64,000 nucleotides of DNA from an uncultured Lachnospiraceae bacterium (lineage in GTDB: Bacteria > Bacillota > Clostridia > Lachnospirales > Lachnospiraceae). Made by a program: the position numbers and the translations under genes. Shown piece by piece: positions 16,360-26,686 of this stretch (within the stretch, counting starts at the first letter, position 1; each line of letters begins with the position of its first letter). The notes below the pieces were generated by a model. The model searched no databases. It was not told the origin of the DNA and worked only from the letters and a program-made list of their open reading frames with translations. Location: NCBI GenBank assembly GCA_947631625.1, contig CANRMA010000006.1, positions 62,001-126,000 on the forward strand. Reading direction: 5' to 3'.

Positions 16360-17739
16360 ATGAAACTTAAAATATGGGAAAAAGCCTCATACGGTCTGGG
16401 GGCAGTAGGCAAGGATATGGTGTATATGCTCTCGGCAAGCTATATACTTTATTATTATCAGGATATATTGGGCGTAAGCGCAGTCGCTATGGGAATAATA
16501 CTTATGGCGGCGCGTGTGTTCGACGCATTCAATGATCCGGTTATGGGAGTTATAGTGGCCAAGACCAAAACCCGTTTCGGTAAATTCCGTCCGTGGCTTA
16601 TGATAGGAACTGTTTTAAATGCGGTCATGCTATATCTTATGTTTGCGGCGCCGCCGGCATTGAACGGAGCGGGACTTGTGGCTTACGCGGCGGTTACTTA
16701 TGTGTTATGGGGCGTGACTTATACTATGATGGATATTCCATACTGGTCTATGATCCCTGCTTTTACGGAAGGCGGCAGGGAGAGAGAAGGCCTTTCCACA
16801 CTCGCGCGTTCCTGCGCGGGAGTCGGTTCGGCGATCATAACCATTATAACTATGATCTGTGTCTTTAAACTGGGACAAGGCGATGAACGTATAGGGTTTA
16901 AATTATTTGCGCTCATAATAGCGGTGATCTTTGTTATTTTTATAACGATCACCTGTATAAATATCAAAGAAAAGTCTACGGTCGATATGGAAACCGCGAC
17001 TGTCAGACAGATGTTTAAAGCGCTTATTTCAAACGATCAGGCTATGGCGGTAGTGCTTACAATAGTGCTTATAAACTGTTCCATATACATTACCTCCAAT
17101 CTCGTTATATACTTCTTTAAGTATGATTTTGGAGGGGAAGGCTGGTATAATAGCTATACGATATTCAATACCTTCGGCGGGGCGATACAGATACTTTCAA
17201 TGGTGCTTTTCTTCCCCATACTGCGTAAATTTATGAACGCAATTTCGGTATTTTATGTAAGCTTTGCAATGGCGATATTAGGTTATGTTTCGCTGTTAGT
17301 GCTTGCGTTTACAAATATGTCCAATGTGTTTTTGCTCTTTATCCCGGGCTTTTTTATCTTTGCGGCAAACGGAATGTTGTCTGTGCTTACAACGGTATTT
17401 CTTGCAAATACGGTGGATTACGGAGAATTAAAAAACAACAGCAGGGATGAGAGCGTGATTTTTTCCATGCAGACTTTTGTGGTGAAACTGGCGTCGGGAA
17501 TCGCGGCGCTCATCGCATCCATATGCTTAAGCGTATTTAATTTAAGCAACGATACATCCGATACGGCGGCTGCTGCGGAAGCGGTGGCAGGTTCCTCGAT
17601 CGTGGGACTTAGAATGACTATGACCATAGTGCCGATAGCGGGGCTTTTGATCGCGGTATTTTTGTTCCACAAAAAGTATATACTTACTGATGAAAAAGTG
17701 GCGGAGATCGCCGAAAAAGTGAAAGAGCGCAGAAAGTAA
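16360..17739 (+). CDS. GPH-family (MelB-like) sugar:cation symporter
   Basis: The 459-residue protein has about 12 membrane helices. The N-terminal half has the GPH landmarks: YYYQDILGVSAVAMGIILMA, then ARVFDAFNDPVMGVIV and KTRFGKFRPWL. MelB-like carriers import galactosides and other glycosides with Na+ or H+. The gene starts 2 bp after the GT-B-like gene. A GH36 alpha-galactosidase gene follows 311 bp downstream across a repeat element, so alpha-galactosides such as melibiose or raffinose are a reasonable substrate guess. Confidence 0.88.
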   Translation: MKLKIWEKASYGLGAVGKDMVYMLSASYILYYYQDILGVSAVAMGIILMAARVFDAFNDPVMGVIVAKTKTRFGKFRPWLMIGTVLNAVMLYLMFAAPPALNGAGLVAYAAVTYVLWGVTYTMMDIPYWSMIPAFTEGGREREGLSTLARSCAGVGSAIITIITMICVFKLGQGDERIGFKLFALIIAVIFVIFITITCINIKEKSTVDMETATVRQMFKALISNDQAMAVVLTIVLINCSIYITSNLVIYFFKYDFGGEGWYNSYTIFNTFGGAIQILSMVLFFPILRKFMNAISVFYVSFAMAILGYVSLLVLAFTNMSNVFLLFIPGFFIFAANGMLSVLTTVFLANTVDYGELKNNSRDESVIFSMQTFVVKLASGIAALIASICLSVFNLSNDTSDTAAAAEAVAGSSIVGLRMTMTIVPIAGLLIAVFLFHKKYILTDEKVAEIAEKVKERRK

Positions 17740-17752
17740 GATTCTAAGATAT

Positions 17753-17976
17753 AGGTAATTGCTAAACTCTGATATATGCTATCGAGATTGTACAGATTTA
17801 ACAAAACCTTTGCAGGCACGCTTGCGCTGCATTGAGCTTCACAGCGGTACTAAGGCTGCAAAATACGCAGCCTAAGGACAAGCGCAAATTTTTTGCGCTG
17901 TGAGCTCAGAGCACCTGCAATGGTGTTTGTTAAATCCATACAATCAATATACGTTGAGAGAGTTTCGCAATTACCT
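17753..17976. repeat. TIR element, copy B (224 bp)
   Basis: The ends are AGGTAATTGCTAAAC (17753-17767) and, on the opposite strand, AGGTAATTGCGAAAC (17962-17976), a 15-bp terminal inverted repeat with one mismatch. Both arms share the internal blocks GATTGTACAGATTTAACAAA and TGCAGG with copy A. The centre differs from copy A but is again palindromic (GGCTGC/GCAGCC; TTTTGCGC and its complement). It lies between the symporter and alpha-galactosidase genes. No coding capacity. Confidence 0.78.
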
Positions 17977-18050
17977 AAAAGTCGGATAATAAAACAAAAG
18001 GGCGAAATTAAAAGCCCGTATAGAACAGACAAAACAGCGGGGATTGTAAA

Positions 18051-20441
18051 ATGATAAGGGAAGAGCAGAATTTATTTATACTTGATACTCGTAATACAAC
18101 CTATGCTTTCAGGGTGACGCAGACCGGACATTTGGAGCATCTATACTACGGAAGAAAGATAACGCTGGATGCAGACAGTGCGCAGGCTCTTTTTGAAAAA
18201 CATTCTTTTGCTCCGGGGAATACCAATGTTTATGACAATGAGCATACCGACTTTTCTCTCGAAGATATAAAGCTTGAAATGTCTTCTTACGGAAAAGGCG
18301 ATATACGGGAGCCTTTTGTGGAGCTTGTGCATGCAGACGGCAGCCTGACCTGCGATTTTTTATATGAGGATCATAAAATAATTGACGGAAAAGAAGCGTT
18401 GAAAACCCTGCCTTCATCTTATGATGAAACGGGAAATGCCAAACAGCTTACAGTTGTGTTATCGGATAAACAATATAATATAAAGCTTGAACTTTATTAT
18501 TATGTTTATGAAGACTGCGACGTTATATCAAGAAGCGCCAGACTCATAAACGAAAGCGCTAAGACCGTCTGCGTGGAGAGGCTGATGAGCGCGCAGTTAG
18601 ATTTTGATATGCAGGATTTTTCATTTATTACTTTTAACGGGGCATGGGCAAGAGAAATGAGGAGAACTGACGTTCGAATGACTTCCGGCAGACACATCAA
18701 CTCTTCGTTGACCGGAACTTCGTCTAACCGCGCCAATCCGTTTGTGATGCTGGCTTTAGATAATACTTCGGAGGATGCGGGAGAGTGTTACGGTTTTAAC
18801 CTTATATATAGCGGTAATCACTACGAAGCCGTTGAGGTAAGCGGTTATGGCAAAACACGCATTGTCACCGGAATAAATCCGGCGACTTTTAGGTGGCGGC
18901 TTGAGAGCGGTGAAAATTTTGAAGCGCCGGAGGCAGCGCTTAGTTATTCACATGAGGGATATAACGGTCTTAGTCAGAATATGCACCGTTTTGTGCGTGA
19001 GCACATTGTAAGGGGCGAGTGGAAGAAAAAGACCAGACCTGTATTGCTAAACAGTTGGGAAGCCGCTTATTTTGACTTTACGGAAAAGAAGCTTCTCTCA
19101 CTGGCAAAAGAGGGAAAAGAAGCAGGAATCGAGCTTTTTGTAATGGATGACGGCTAGTTTGGAGAGAGGAATGACGATAAACATTCTCTGGGCGATTGGG
19201 ACGTTAATAAAGAAAAGCTTCCGGACGGACTTGGAGGTTTTGGCAGAAAGATCAAAGCGCTTGGTCTTGATTTTGGCATCTGGGTGGAACCCGAAATGGT
19301 AAATGTAAACAGCAGGCTGTATAAAGAGCATCCCGAATGGGTAATCGAAATTCCGGGCAAACCGCATTCCGAAGGACGCTGTCAGAGAATACTTGATTTA
19401 AGCCGTCCTGAAGTTCAGGATTTCATCATAGAGAAAATGACGGAAGTTTTTTCATCGGCGGAAATATCGTATGTGAAATGGGATATGAACAGGACTTTTA
19501 CGGACTACTTTTCACAGGCGCTTGAGCCCGACAGACAAAAAGAACTTGCGCACCGTTATGTACTTGGTCTGTACCGCTGTATGAGCGAACTTACCAAACG
19601 TTTTCCCAATATTTTATTCGAGGGCTGCGCGGCGGGCGGCAATCGTTTTGACTTAGGCATACTCTGCTATTTTCCGCAGATCTGGGCGAGCGACGATACC
19701 GACGCGCTCTGCAGGGCGCAGATACAGAGCGGATACAGCTACGGCTATCCTATGTCGGTTATAAGCGCGCATGTATCCTCCTGCCCGAACCACCAGACGC
19801 TTAGGATAACGCCTTTGGAAACAAGATTCGCAGTCGCGGCTTTTGGCATCTGTGGATATGAATGTAATTTTTCCGATATGAAAAAAGAAGAACTGGCAGC
19901 GGTGAAAGAGCAGATAGCACTGTATAAAAAGTGGCGCGAAGTATTGCAGTGGGGCAATTTTTACAGAGGACGGAGCTTCCTTGATTTGGGAAATTCATCG
20001 GGCGGCGTGCTTGCGGACCTGACAGGGAACCAAATGGAATGGACCTGTGTGTCCAAAGACGGTAAGAGCGCGGTAGGCTTTTTAATGCAGAAGCTGGCGG
20101 CGCCAAATACCCAGTTCCACTATTTCAGAGCCAAAGGCCTTAAGCCGGAGACACTGTATCACTTTTATAACCGTACGCTTAAATATAATATAAAAGATTT
20201 CGGCGATCTGGTAAACACCGTATCGCCCGTTCATATAAAACAGGATTCGATTGCGCACAATCTAATTGCAAAATTTGTTAAAATGGACGGAGAAAAAGAA
20301 GATATGTATGTGTACGGCGATACGCTTATGTATAACGGAGTTCGCCTAAAACAGGCGTTCGGAGGAACCGGTTATAATGATGAGGTGAGATACTATCAAG
20401 ATTTCGGCGCCAGAATGTATTTTATGGAGGAAGAGTCTTAA
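18051..20441 (+). pseudogene. GH36 alpha-galactosidase interrupted by an in-frame TAG codon
   Basis: The frame is continuous from 18051 to 20441 (796 sense codons) except for TAG at 19155-19157, codon 369. In relatives this position is the tryptophan of the conserved DDGWFG motif, so a single TGG to TAG change explains it. All catalytic parts lie after the stop: the nucleophile in KWDMNR (D478) and the acid/base in SDDTDA (D548), as in characterised GH36 enzymes. The upstream half is the N-terminal beta-sandwich domain. No other damage is visible, so the event is recent, or the read is wrong, or readthrough occurs. The intact enzyme hydrolyses alpha-galactosides imported by the neighbouring transporter. 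Confidence 0.88.
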
Positions 20442-20469
20442 ATTACTGCTGAGTGCAATATAGGTCTGT

Positions 20470-20533
20470 GTAAAATCCTTCAGTAAAATTTTTTAGCAAA
20501 ATCCTTCCTTGGTAAAATTCTTCTTTGTAAAAT
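20470..20533. repeat. Imperfect ~15-bp tandem repeat after the alpha-galactosidase gene
   Basis: About four imperfect units of the type GTAAAATYCTTCNNT follow one another (13-15 bp each). They sit between the GH36 stop and the oppA promoter. One of several small intergenic tandem arrays in this window. Confidence 0.55.
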
Positions 20534-20537
20534 ACAC

Positions 20538-20566
20538 TTGCATTTTTGTATACAATATGATATTAT
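20538..20566 (+). promoter_or_regulatory. Probable sigma-A promoter of the opp operon
   Basis: TTGCAT (20538-20543) is followed after 17 bp by TATTAT (20561-20566), 70 bp upstream of the oppA start. The untranslated leader contains an inverted repeat GGGCATA/TATGCCC (20582-20606). Confidence 0.6.
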
Positions 20567-20636
20567 CTATTCATGGCAATGGGGCATATTAAATAAAAGT
20601 ATGCCCTTATTTATATTATACGAGGAGGAAACGATT

Positions 20637-22394
20637 ATGAAAAAAGCAAAAGCAGTAGTAGCTGTATTAATGGCTTCTACCATGATGCTTAGCATGACGG
20701 GCTGTGGAAACAGCGGCGCGGACTCAGGCAATGCGGGAACGGCGGCCGATAACGCTGCAGACACGTCAGCGGCAGACAACACTGCATCGGCGGATACTTC
20801 CGCGCAGGCAGACGGAGCGGAAGCTTCAGGCGCAACGGCAAGCAGTTCGGATCTGAACATTATGCTTGAAACTCCTGTTGAGTCTCTTGATCCTCAGCAG
20901 GCGACAGACGGAACATCATTTGAGGTTATTGCGGATTTTACTGACGGACTTATGCAGATGGATGCAGACGGACAGGCAGTAGAGGCGATAGCGGAAAGCT
21001 ATGATGTTTCAGAGGACGGCCTTACTTACACATTCCATATCCGCAGCGATGCCGTATGGAGCAATGGCGCGCCTGTAACGGCAAACGATTTCGTATTTGC
21101 ATGGCAGAGAGCCGTAGATCCTGCAGTAGCGTCTGAGTATGCGTATATGCTCAGTGATATCGGCCAGATCAAAAATGCGGCTGAGATCATCGCAGGCGAA
21201 ATGGATAAGAGCGAACTGGGAGCGACAGCTGTGGACGATTCCACACTTCAGGTAGAACTGAATGTTCCGGTCAGCTATTTCTTATCTTTGATGTATTTCC
21301 CGACATTCTATCCGGTAAATGAAGAGTTCTTTAATTCATGCGCGGATACATTTGCGACAAGTCCTGATACGCTTTTATCTAACGGAGCATTTATCATGGA
21401 CTCATATGAACCGGCGACAACAACTTTCCATCTGACCAAGAATGCAGATTATTATAATGCAGACAGCGTTCAGTTAGCCGGCCTTAACTATCAGGTCATT
21501 CAGGATTCACAGCAGGCTCTTATGAGCTATCAGACAGGCGCGCTCGATACCACGTTGGTAAACGGCGAGCAGGTGGATCAGGTGAAGGACGATCCTGAAT
21601 TTTTGACGATCGGCGCAGGTTATTTATGGTATGTGAGCCCTAATATTGCGGCAGTGCCCGAACTTGCAAACTTAAATGTCCGTATGGCGCTTACAACTGC
21701 CATCAATCGTGAAGCTATTACAAACGATGTGTTAAAAGACGGTTCGTTACCGACTTATACGGCAGTTCCCATGCAGTTTGCGGCAGGTCCGGACGGCTCC
21801 GACTACTCTGCGGATCAGAGCAGATATTCCGACGTCTGTGTATATGATGCAGCCAAGGCGGCTGAATACTGGAGCGCAGGTCTTGAAGAACTTGGCGTCA
21901 GCGAACTTACCGTAGATATTGTAGTGGATGCTGACGATGCGCCTCAGAAGGTTGCGCAGGTACTTAAGGAACAGTGGGAGACTACTCTTCCCGGCCTTAC
22001 GGTAAACCTTGTTGTTGAGCCTAAGAAACAGAGAGTGGAAGATATGCAGAGCGGTAACTTCCAGCTTGGCCTTACACGTTGGGGACCTGACTATGCAGAT
22101 CCCATGACATATCTTGGTATGTGGATCACAGACAATTCAAACAACTATGGTCTGTGGAGCAATGCAGATTATGATGCGATCATCGATGAATGTACTACAG
22201 GAGATCTTTGTACTGACGCCGAGGGACGTTGGGCAAGACTGTATGACGCAGAGAAGATCGTAATGGATGAGGCAGTTATCTTCCCGCTTTATACACAGTG
22301 TAACGCAGAGATGCTTTCTTCAAAGGTAACAGGTATTGAATTCCATCCGGTTGCTTTGAATCGTGTGTATAAGAATGCCGTAAAGACAGAGTAA
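20637..22394 (+). CDS. oppA: Oligopeptide ABC transporter substrate-binding lipoprotein (OppA-type)
   Basis: The protein has 585 residues. A lipoprotein signal peptide (MKKAKAVVAVLMASTMMLSM, then TGC) places the lipid-modified cysteine at about residue 23. A low-complexity Ala/Asp/Ser linker of about 50 residues follows, then an SBP_bac_5 domain (YDVSEDGLTYTFHIRSDAVW; FAWQRAVDPAVASEYAYML). The ATG at 20637 has GAGGAGG upstream; a longer upstream frame crosses the promoter and is rejected. It would capture peptides, or possibly other oligomers, outside the cell for the OppBCDF complex encoded next. Confidence 0.93.
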   Translation: MKKAKAVVAVLMASTMMLSMTGCGNSGADSGNAGTAADNAADTSAADNTASADTSAQADGAEASGATASSSDLNIMLETPVESLDPQQATDGTSFEVIADFTDGLMQMDADGQAVEAIAESYDVSEDGLTYTFHIRSDAVWSNGAPVTANDFVFAWQRAVDPAVASEYAYMLSDIGQIKNAAEIIAGEMDKSELGATAVDDSTLQVELNVPVSYFLSLMYFPTFYPVNEEFFNSCADTFATSPDTLLSNGAFIMDSYEPATTTFHLTKNADYYNADSVQLAGLNYQVIQDSQQALMSYQTGALDTTLVNGEQVDQVKDDPEFLTIGAGYLWYVSPNIAAVPELANLNVRMALTTAINREAITNDVLKDGSLPTYTAVPMQFAAGPDGSDYSADQSRYSDVCVYDAAKAAEYWSAGLEELGVSELTVDIVVDADDAPQKVAQVLKEQWETTLPGLTVNLVVEPKKQRVEDMQSGNFQLGLTRWGPDYADPMTYLGMWITDNSNNYGLWSNADYDAIIDECTTGDLCTDAEGRWARLYDAEKIVMDEAVIFPLYTQCNAEMLSSKVTGIEFHPVALNRVYKNAVKTE

Positions 22395-22410
22395 TAAATG
22401 TTTGACGGAG

Positions 22411-22447
22411 AACCGCACGAAAGTGTTTCACTTTTGTGCGGTTTTTT
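22411..22447 (+). terminator. Intrinsic terminator or attenuator between oppA and oppB
   Basis: AACCGCACGAAAGTG pairs with CACTTTTGTGCGGTT and is followed by a T-run. It lies 25 bp upstream of the oppB ribosome-binding site. Such partial terminators after the binding-protein gene usually let oppA be made in excess over the membrane subunits. Confidence 0.85.
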
Positions 22448-22476
22448 AATAAAAAAATAACTAAGGAGGTATGCGT

Positions 22477-23415
22477 GTGGGGAAATATACGCTAAAGAGG
22501 GTTATTACCGCGCTGTTTACTCTGCTGGCCATATTGCTTGTATTGTTCATACTCATGCAGCTTATGCCGGGCTCACCGTTCAATGATGAAAAGCTGAACG
22601 CAGACCAGCGTGCGGCTCTCTACACCAAGTATGGGCTGGATCAGCCTGTAACCGTACAATTTTTTAAATATGTGGGAAATATGCTTAGAGGGGATCTTGG
22701 CGTAAGTTATAATATATCCAAGAATACGCCGATCTCACAGCTCATTAAGACCCGTCTTCCCATTTCGATAAGCATAGGCGGTTATGCCGTGCTTATAGGA
22801 GCCGTGTTGGGGCTGCTGTTGGGACTTGTTGCGGCGCTTAAGCATAATACCATATGGGATTCACTGGCTACCGTGATTTCGGTAATCGGCGTATCTGTGC
22901 CATCCTACGTCTTTGCGCTTGCATTAAGCTATAATTTCGGTTTTAAACTGGGATGGTTTCCGATGCTTTTTTCACCCAATGATATTTTTAAATCAAGTGT
23001 TTTGCCAAGTATATCACTGTCAATGTTTACCATGGCGTCCATTGCCCGTTTTACGAGGAGCGAGATGTTGGAGGTGCTTGGAAGCGATTATATGTTGTTG
23101 GCAGAAAGTAAAGGAATTTCCGGTTTTGCGTTAATTTTCAGACATGCGCTCAGGAATGCATTGATCCCTATCATTACCGTGCTTGCGCCTTTGATCGTAG
23201 ATCTGATGACAGGTTCGTTGGTAGTTGAGAAGATTTTTGCGATCCCGGGAGTCGGAAGTCTGCTTGTAAACGCAATACAGTCTAATGATTACAATGTTGT
23301 TATATCGCTTAGCTTTATTTATTCGGCCATGTACATAATAATTATGCTTGTAGTGGATATCCTCTATGGCATAATCGACCCGCGCATCCGTTTGGCCAAG
23401 AAAGGAGGGGACTGA
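22477..23415 (+). CDS. oppB: Oligopeptide ABC transporter permease (OppB-type)
   Basis: The product has 312 residues from a GTG at 22477, chosen because AAGGAGG lies 5 bases upstream; the ATG at 22471 is too close to it. The N-terminal helix and LMPGSPF are typical of OppB/DppB. The cytoplasmic EAA loop reads ARFTRSEMLEVLGSDYMLLA, then ESKG. About six membrane helices. It forms the channel together with OppC, whose gene starts 1 base after its stop. Confidence 0.93.
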   Translation: MGKYTLKRVITALFTLLAILLVLFILMQLMPGSPFNDEKLNADQRAALYTKYGLDQPVTVQFFKYVGNMLRGDLGVSYNISKNTPISQLIKTRLPISISIGGYAVLIGAVLGLLLGLVAALKHNTIWDSLATVISVIGVSVPSYVFALALSYNFGFKLGWFPMLFSPNDIFKSSVLPSISLSMFTMASIARFTRSEMLEVLGSDYMLLAESKGISGFALIFRHALRNALIPIITVLAPLIVDLMTGSLVVEKIFAIPGVGSLLVNAIQSNDYNVVISLSFIYSAMYIIIMLVVDILYGIIDPRIRLAKKGGD

Positions 23416-23416
23416 T

Positions 23417-24484
23417 ATGTCAGGAAAAAATGCCGCTGCAACAGTAAACGGAACCGTCTCCTATACTCCGGTGGATGCAGATTTTAAGTGGAAAAATAAT
23501 GCAAAAGAAATAGGCATAGATGAGAACTTTGCTTCACAGGGCTTCTGGAAAGATGTTTTTGTGAGATATTTTAAAAAGGTCAGCGCGGTAATAGGTCTGG
23601 CGCTCATCGTGGTTATTACGGTTTTTGCGATCATAGGTCCTCAGATGAATGAGTTTAGTTATTCGACGCAATACTTAGATCAGAAAAATTTTGCGCCCCG
23701 TATTGCGGCTCTTGAGCGTTTCGGCATATTTGACGGAAGCGAAAGCATGAAGACGACTACGGGCAGCATGAAAATAAATTACTATGAAGAAAAAGGCTTG
23801 AACGATCTTTATTACTGGTTCGGAAGCGATAATTTCGGGCGTGATATCTGGACACGCACATGGTCAGGCGCGCGCGTATCTTTGATAATAGCGGTAGCCG
23901 CCGCCCTGATCGATATGATAATAGGAATGAGTTACGGCCTTATCTCCGGCTACTTCGGAGGAAAGACGGATATGATCATGCAGCGTATACTGGAGATCGC
24001 AAACGGAATACCCAGACTTGTTATCGTAACACTGCTTTTGTTAGTGTTGGAGCCGGGTATGCTGACTATTATCTTTGCTCTTATGTTGACCGAATGGGTC
24101 GGTATGAGCAGGATAGCCCGCGCCGAGATGCTGAAATTAAAAGAACAGGAGTTTGTGTTGGCGTCAAGAACTTTGGGCGCAGGCAGCTTTTTTATAATAT
24201 TTAAAGAAGTGCTTCCCAATATTATAGGACCGATAATAACGCAGGTAATGTTCTCAATTCCTACGGCGATTTTTACCGAGGCCTTCTTAAGCTTCGTAGG
24301 TCTTGGCATACCTGTGCCGCAGTGCTCGCTCGGCTCTTTGATTTCCGAGGGCTTTAACAGCTTTACCACACATCCCTATCAAATCATACCGCCCATTGTC
24401 GTCATGGCGCTTTTGATGCTCAGTTTCAACCTGGTGGCGGACGGACTGCGTGAAGCATTAGATCCGAAGTTTAAGGAAATGTAG
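23417..24484 (+). CDS. oppC: Oligopeptide ABC transporter permease (OppC-type)
   Basis: The 355-residue protein has an N-terminal cytoplasmic part of about 50 residues, the first helix (VIGLALIVVITVFAIIGP) and an extracytoplasmic loop with FGSDNFGRDIWTRTWSGAR, the OppC signature. The BPD permease core has ARAEMLKLKEQEFVLASRTL as EAA motif. It is the second channel subunit. The large loop after helix 1 is longer than average. Confidence 0.93.
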   Translation: MSGKNAAATVNGTVSYTPVDADFKWKNNAKEIGIDENFASQGFWKDVFVRYFKKVSAVIGLALIVVITVFAIIGPQMNEFSYSTQYLDQKNFAPRIAALERFGIFDGSESMKTTTGSMKINYYEEKGLNDLYYWFGSDNFGRDIWTRTWSGARVSLIIAVAAALIDMIIGMSYGLISGYFGGKTDMIMQRILEIANGIPRLVIVTLLLLVLEPGMLTIIFALMLTEWVGMSRIARAEMLKLKEQEFVLASRTLGAGSFFIIFKEVLPNIIGPIITQVMFSIPTAIFTEAFLSFVGLGIPVPQCSLGSLISEGFNSFTTHPYQIIPPIVVMALLMLSFNLVADGLREALDPKFKEM

Positions 24485-24497
24485 GGAGGAGTAAGTT

Positions 24498-25586
24498 ATG
24501 GAAAAAGAGAGAGAACAGATTTTAAAAATACGTGACCTGGACATTTCCTTTAAGGCGACTGCGGGAGAAGTACATGCGATAAGAGGAGTCAATATAGATC
24601 TGTACAAAGGTGAGACTGTGGCTATTGTGGGTGAGTCGGGCTCCGGTAAATCCGTTACGATGAAAGCGGCTATGGGCATTTTAGCTTCAAATGCCACCGT
24701 AAATCAGGGAAGTATTGAATTTTCCTATCATCATGAAGACGGAAGCGCGGAGACGGTTGACATACTTACCAAGGATAAAAAATGGATAAGACGCCATATA
24801 AACGGCAAGAGAATAGCAATGGTCTTTCAGGACCCGATGACCAGTCTCGATCCGACCATGACGATAGGCAAACAGCTTATGGAAGGTATGATATGGCATT
24901 TTAAGACGCCCAAAAAAGAGGCATGGAAAAGGGCTGTGGAACTGCTCAAAGAAGTAGGTATCGAAGATGCGGAGAAACGCATGAAAAACTATCCGCACCA
25001 ACTTTCGGGCGGCATGCGACAGCGTGTGGTCATTGCCATTGCGCTTGCCTGCAATCCCGATCTGTTGATCTGCGACGAACCTACTACCGCGTTGGATGTT
25101 ACCATTCAGGCCAAGATAATCGAACTTATAAGACGTGTCCAGAAAGAACGCGGCATATCGGTCATATATATCACTCATGACTTAGGCGTGGTGGCCAAAG
25201 TGGCGGATTACGTAAACGTCATGTATGCCGGTAAAATAGTTGAAAAAGGCGCCATCAACGAAATCTTTTATGATCCGAGACATCCTTATACATGGGGGCT
25301 TTTGTCGGCTATGCCGGATCTTGATACCGACGATGAACGCCTGTATACAATACCGGGCTCGCCGCCAAATCTTTTAAATGAAAAAGCCGGGGACGCTTTT
25401 GCGCCGCGTAACCGTTTCGCGCTAGAAGTGGACGATAAGGCGGAGCCGCCCATGTTCAAGGTTACGGATACCCACTTTGCGGCAACATGGCTTTTGGACC
25501 CAAGGGCGCCCAAGGCGGAAATGCCCGCAGAGCTTGCCCTGCGTATTGAGCGAATGAAAAAGGAGGCGAACTTACATGGCGAATAA
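24498..25586 (+). CDS. oppD: Oligopeptide ABC transporter ATPase (OppD-type)
   Basis: The 362-residue ATPase shows Walker A GESGSGKS (about residues 46-53), Q-loop [13 protein letters not shown], signature LSGGMRQRV and Walker [15 protein letters not shown]. The C-terminal oligopeptide extension is present ([15 protein letters not shown]). Its end overlaps the start of oppF by 11 bases. It pairs with OppF to drive import. Confidence 0.94.
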   Translation: MEKEREQILKIRDLDISFKATAGEVHAIRGVNIDLYKGETVAIVGESGSGKSVTMKAAMGILASNATVNQGSIEFSYHHEDGSAETVDILTKDKKWIRRHINGKRIAMVFQDPMTSLDPTMTIGKQLMEGMIWHFKTPKKEAWKRAVELLKEVGIEDAEKRMKNYPHQLSGGMRQRVVIAIALACNPDLLICDEPTTALDVTIQAKIIELIRRVQKERGISVIYITHDLGVVAKVADYVNVMYAGKIVEKGAINEIFYDPRHPYTWGLLSAMPDLDTDDERLYTIPGSPPNLLNEKAGDAFAPRNRFALEVDDKAEPPMFKVTDTHFAATWLLDPRAPKAEMPAELALRIERMKKEANLHGE

Positions 25587-26511
25587 TGAAAAAGTAAAGC
25601 CCCTTCTTGTTGTGGAAGATCTGAAACAATATTTTAAAGTAAGCAGCAGCTTTACCGTGCATGCGGTAGAGGGGGTAAGCTTTGAGATATATCCCGGAGA
25701 AACTTACGGACTGGTCGGAGAATCAGGCTCCGGCAAATCCACGATAGGAAGAAGCATAATCCGTCTGTATGATCCTACTTCCGGCAAGATAACATTTGGC
25801 GATATGGATATAAGCGGCAGGATGGGCAAAGATGATAAAAATAAACTGCGCACACAGATGCAGATGATATTTCAGGATCCTATGGCGTCTCTTAATCCGC
25901 GTAAAAAAGTCGGCGACATTATAGGAGAGGGTCTGGACATACATCATATGTACGGCAGTCGCGCCGAGCGTGATAAAATGATAAAGGAGATCCTTGCGAA
26001 AGTAGGTCTTGCGCCCGAACATGCAAGCAGATATCCGCATCAGTTTTCAGGCGGTCAGAGGCAGCGTGTCGGGATAGCCAGAGCTCTTATCATGAACCCT
26101 AAACTTATAATCGCCGATGAGTGTATTTCCGCGCTGGATGTTTCCATACAGGCTCAGGTTGTGAACCTTATGAAAGATATCCAACAGGAAACGGGAACCG
26201 CGTATCTTTTTATAGCGCATGACCTTTCCATGGTTAAATACATCTCGGACAGAATAGGGGTGCTGCACCTTGGACACCTCTTAGAGACCGGGACTACCGA
26301 AGAAATATTTGAGCATCCGGTTCATCCTTATACGAGGAGCCTTCTTTCAGCAATCCCGGCGCCTAACCCGGTAGTGGAGAAAAAGCGCATTGCCGAAAGT
26401 TATGACTATAAAACGTCGGGAATTGATTATAATAAAGGAACACGTCATCCGGTGTCAGGAAGCCACTATGTAAAATGTACTGACGAAGAATTCGCAAAGT
26501 GGAATGCATAA
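25576..26511 (+). CDS. oppF: Oligopeptide ABC transporter ATPase (OppF-type)
   Basis: The 311-residue protein shows Walker [10 protein letters not shown], signature FSGGQRQRVGIARAL, Walker B IIADECISALDVS and the C-terminal HPYTRSLLSAIPAPNP. The last Walker B residue pair reads DE followed by C rather than P, a small deviation seen in some family members. It is the final gene of the opp operon. A short hairpin-like stretch follows but no strong terminator is obvious. Confidence 0.93.
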   Translation: MANNEKVKPLLVVEDLKQYFKVSSSFTVHAVEGVSFEIYPGETYGLVGESGSGKSTIGRSIIRLYDPTSGKITFGDMDISGRMGKDDKNKLRTQMQMIFQDPMASLNPRKKVGDIIGEGLDIHHMYGSRAERDKMIKEILAKVGLAPEHASRYPHQFSGGQRQRVGIARALIMNPKLIIADECISALDVSIQAQVVNLMKDIQQETGTAYLFIAHDLSMVKYISDRIGVLHLGHLLETGTTEEIFEHPVHPYTRSLLSAIPAPNPVVEKKRIAESYDYKTSGIDYNKGTRHPVSGSHYVKCTDEEFAKWNA

Positions 26512-26686
26512 GAGTGTACTGTCAATAGATAGCATTTCACGGTTTCCCGTTGTGCGTGGTTTTTTGTATAAATGTCCGGCGCGGATTTAAAGTCCGTTTT
26601 ATTGTACATCTTATCTTATATAATCAAAACATAAACGAAATTTCGTAATTATTGGACTATGAAATAAATTAAAAGGAGAACGGTTT

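Noticed and set aside
19155-19157. Pyrrolysine or other programmed decoding of the TAG codon in the GH36 gene
   Set aside because: The position is a conserved tryptophan in relatives, so a TGG to TAG point change is simpler; no pylT-like gene is seen here.
20538-20636. N-terminal extension of OppA upstream of 20637
   Set aside because: The extra frame crosses the promoter, and the lipoprotein signal peptide begins at 20637.
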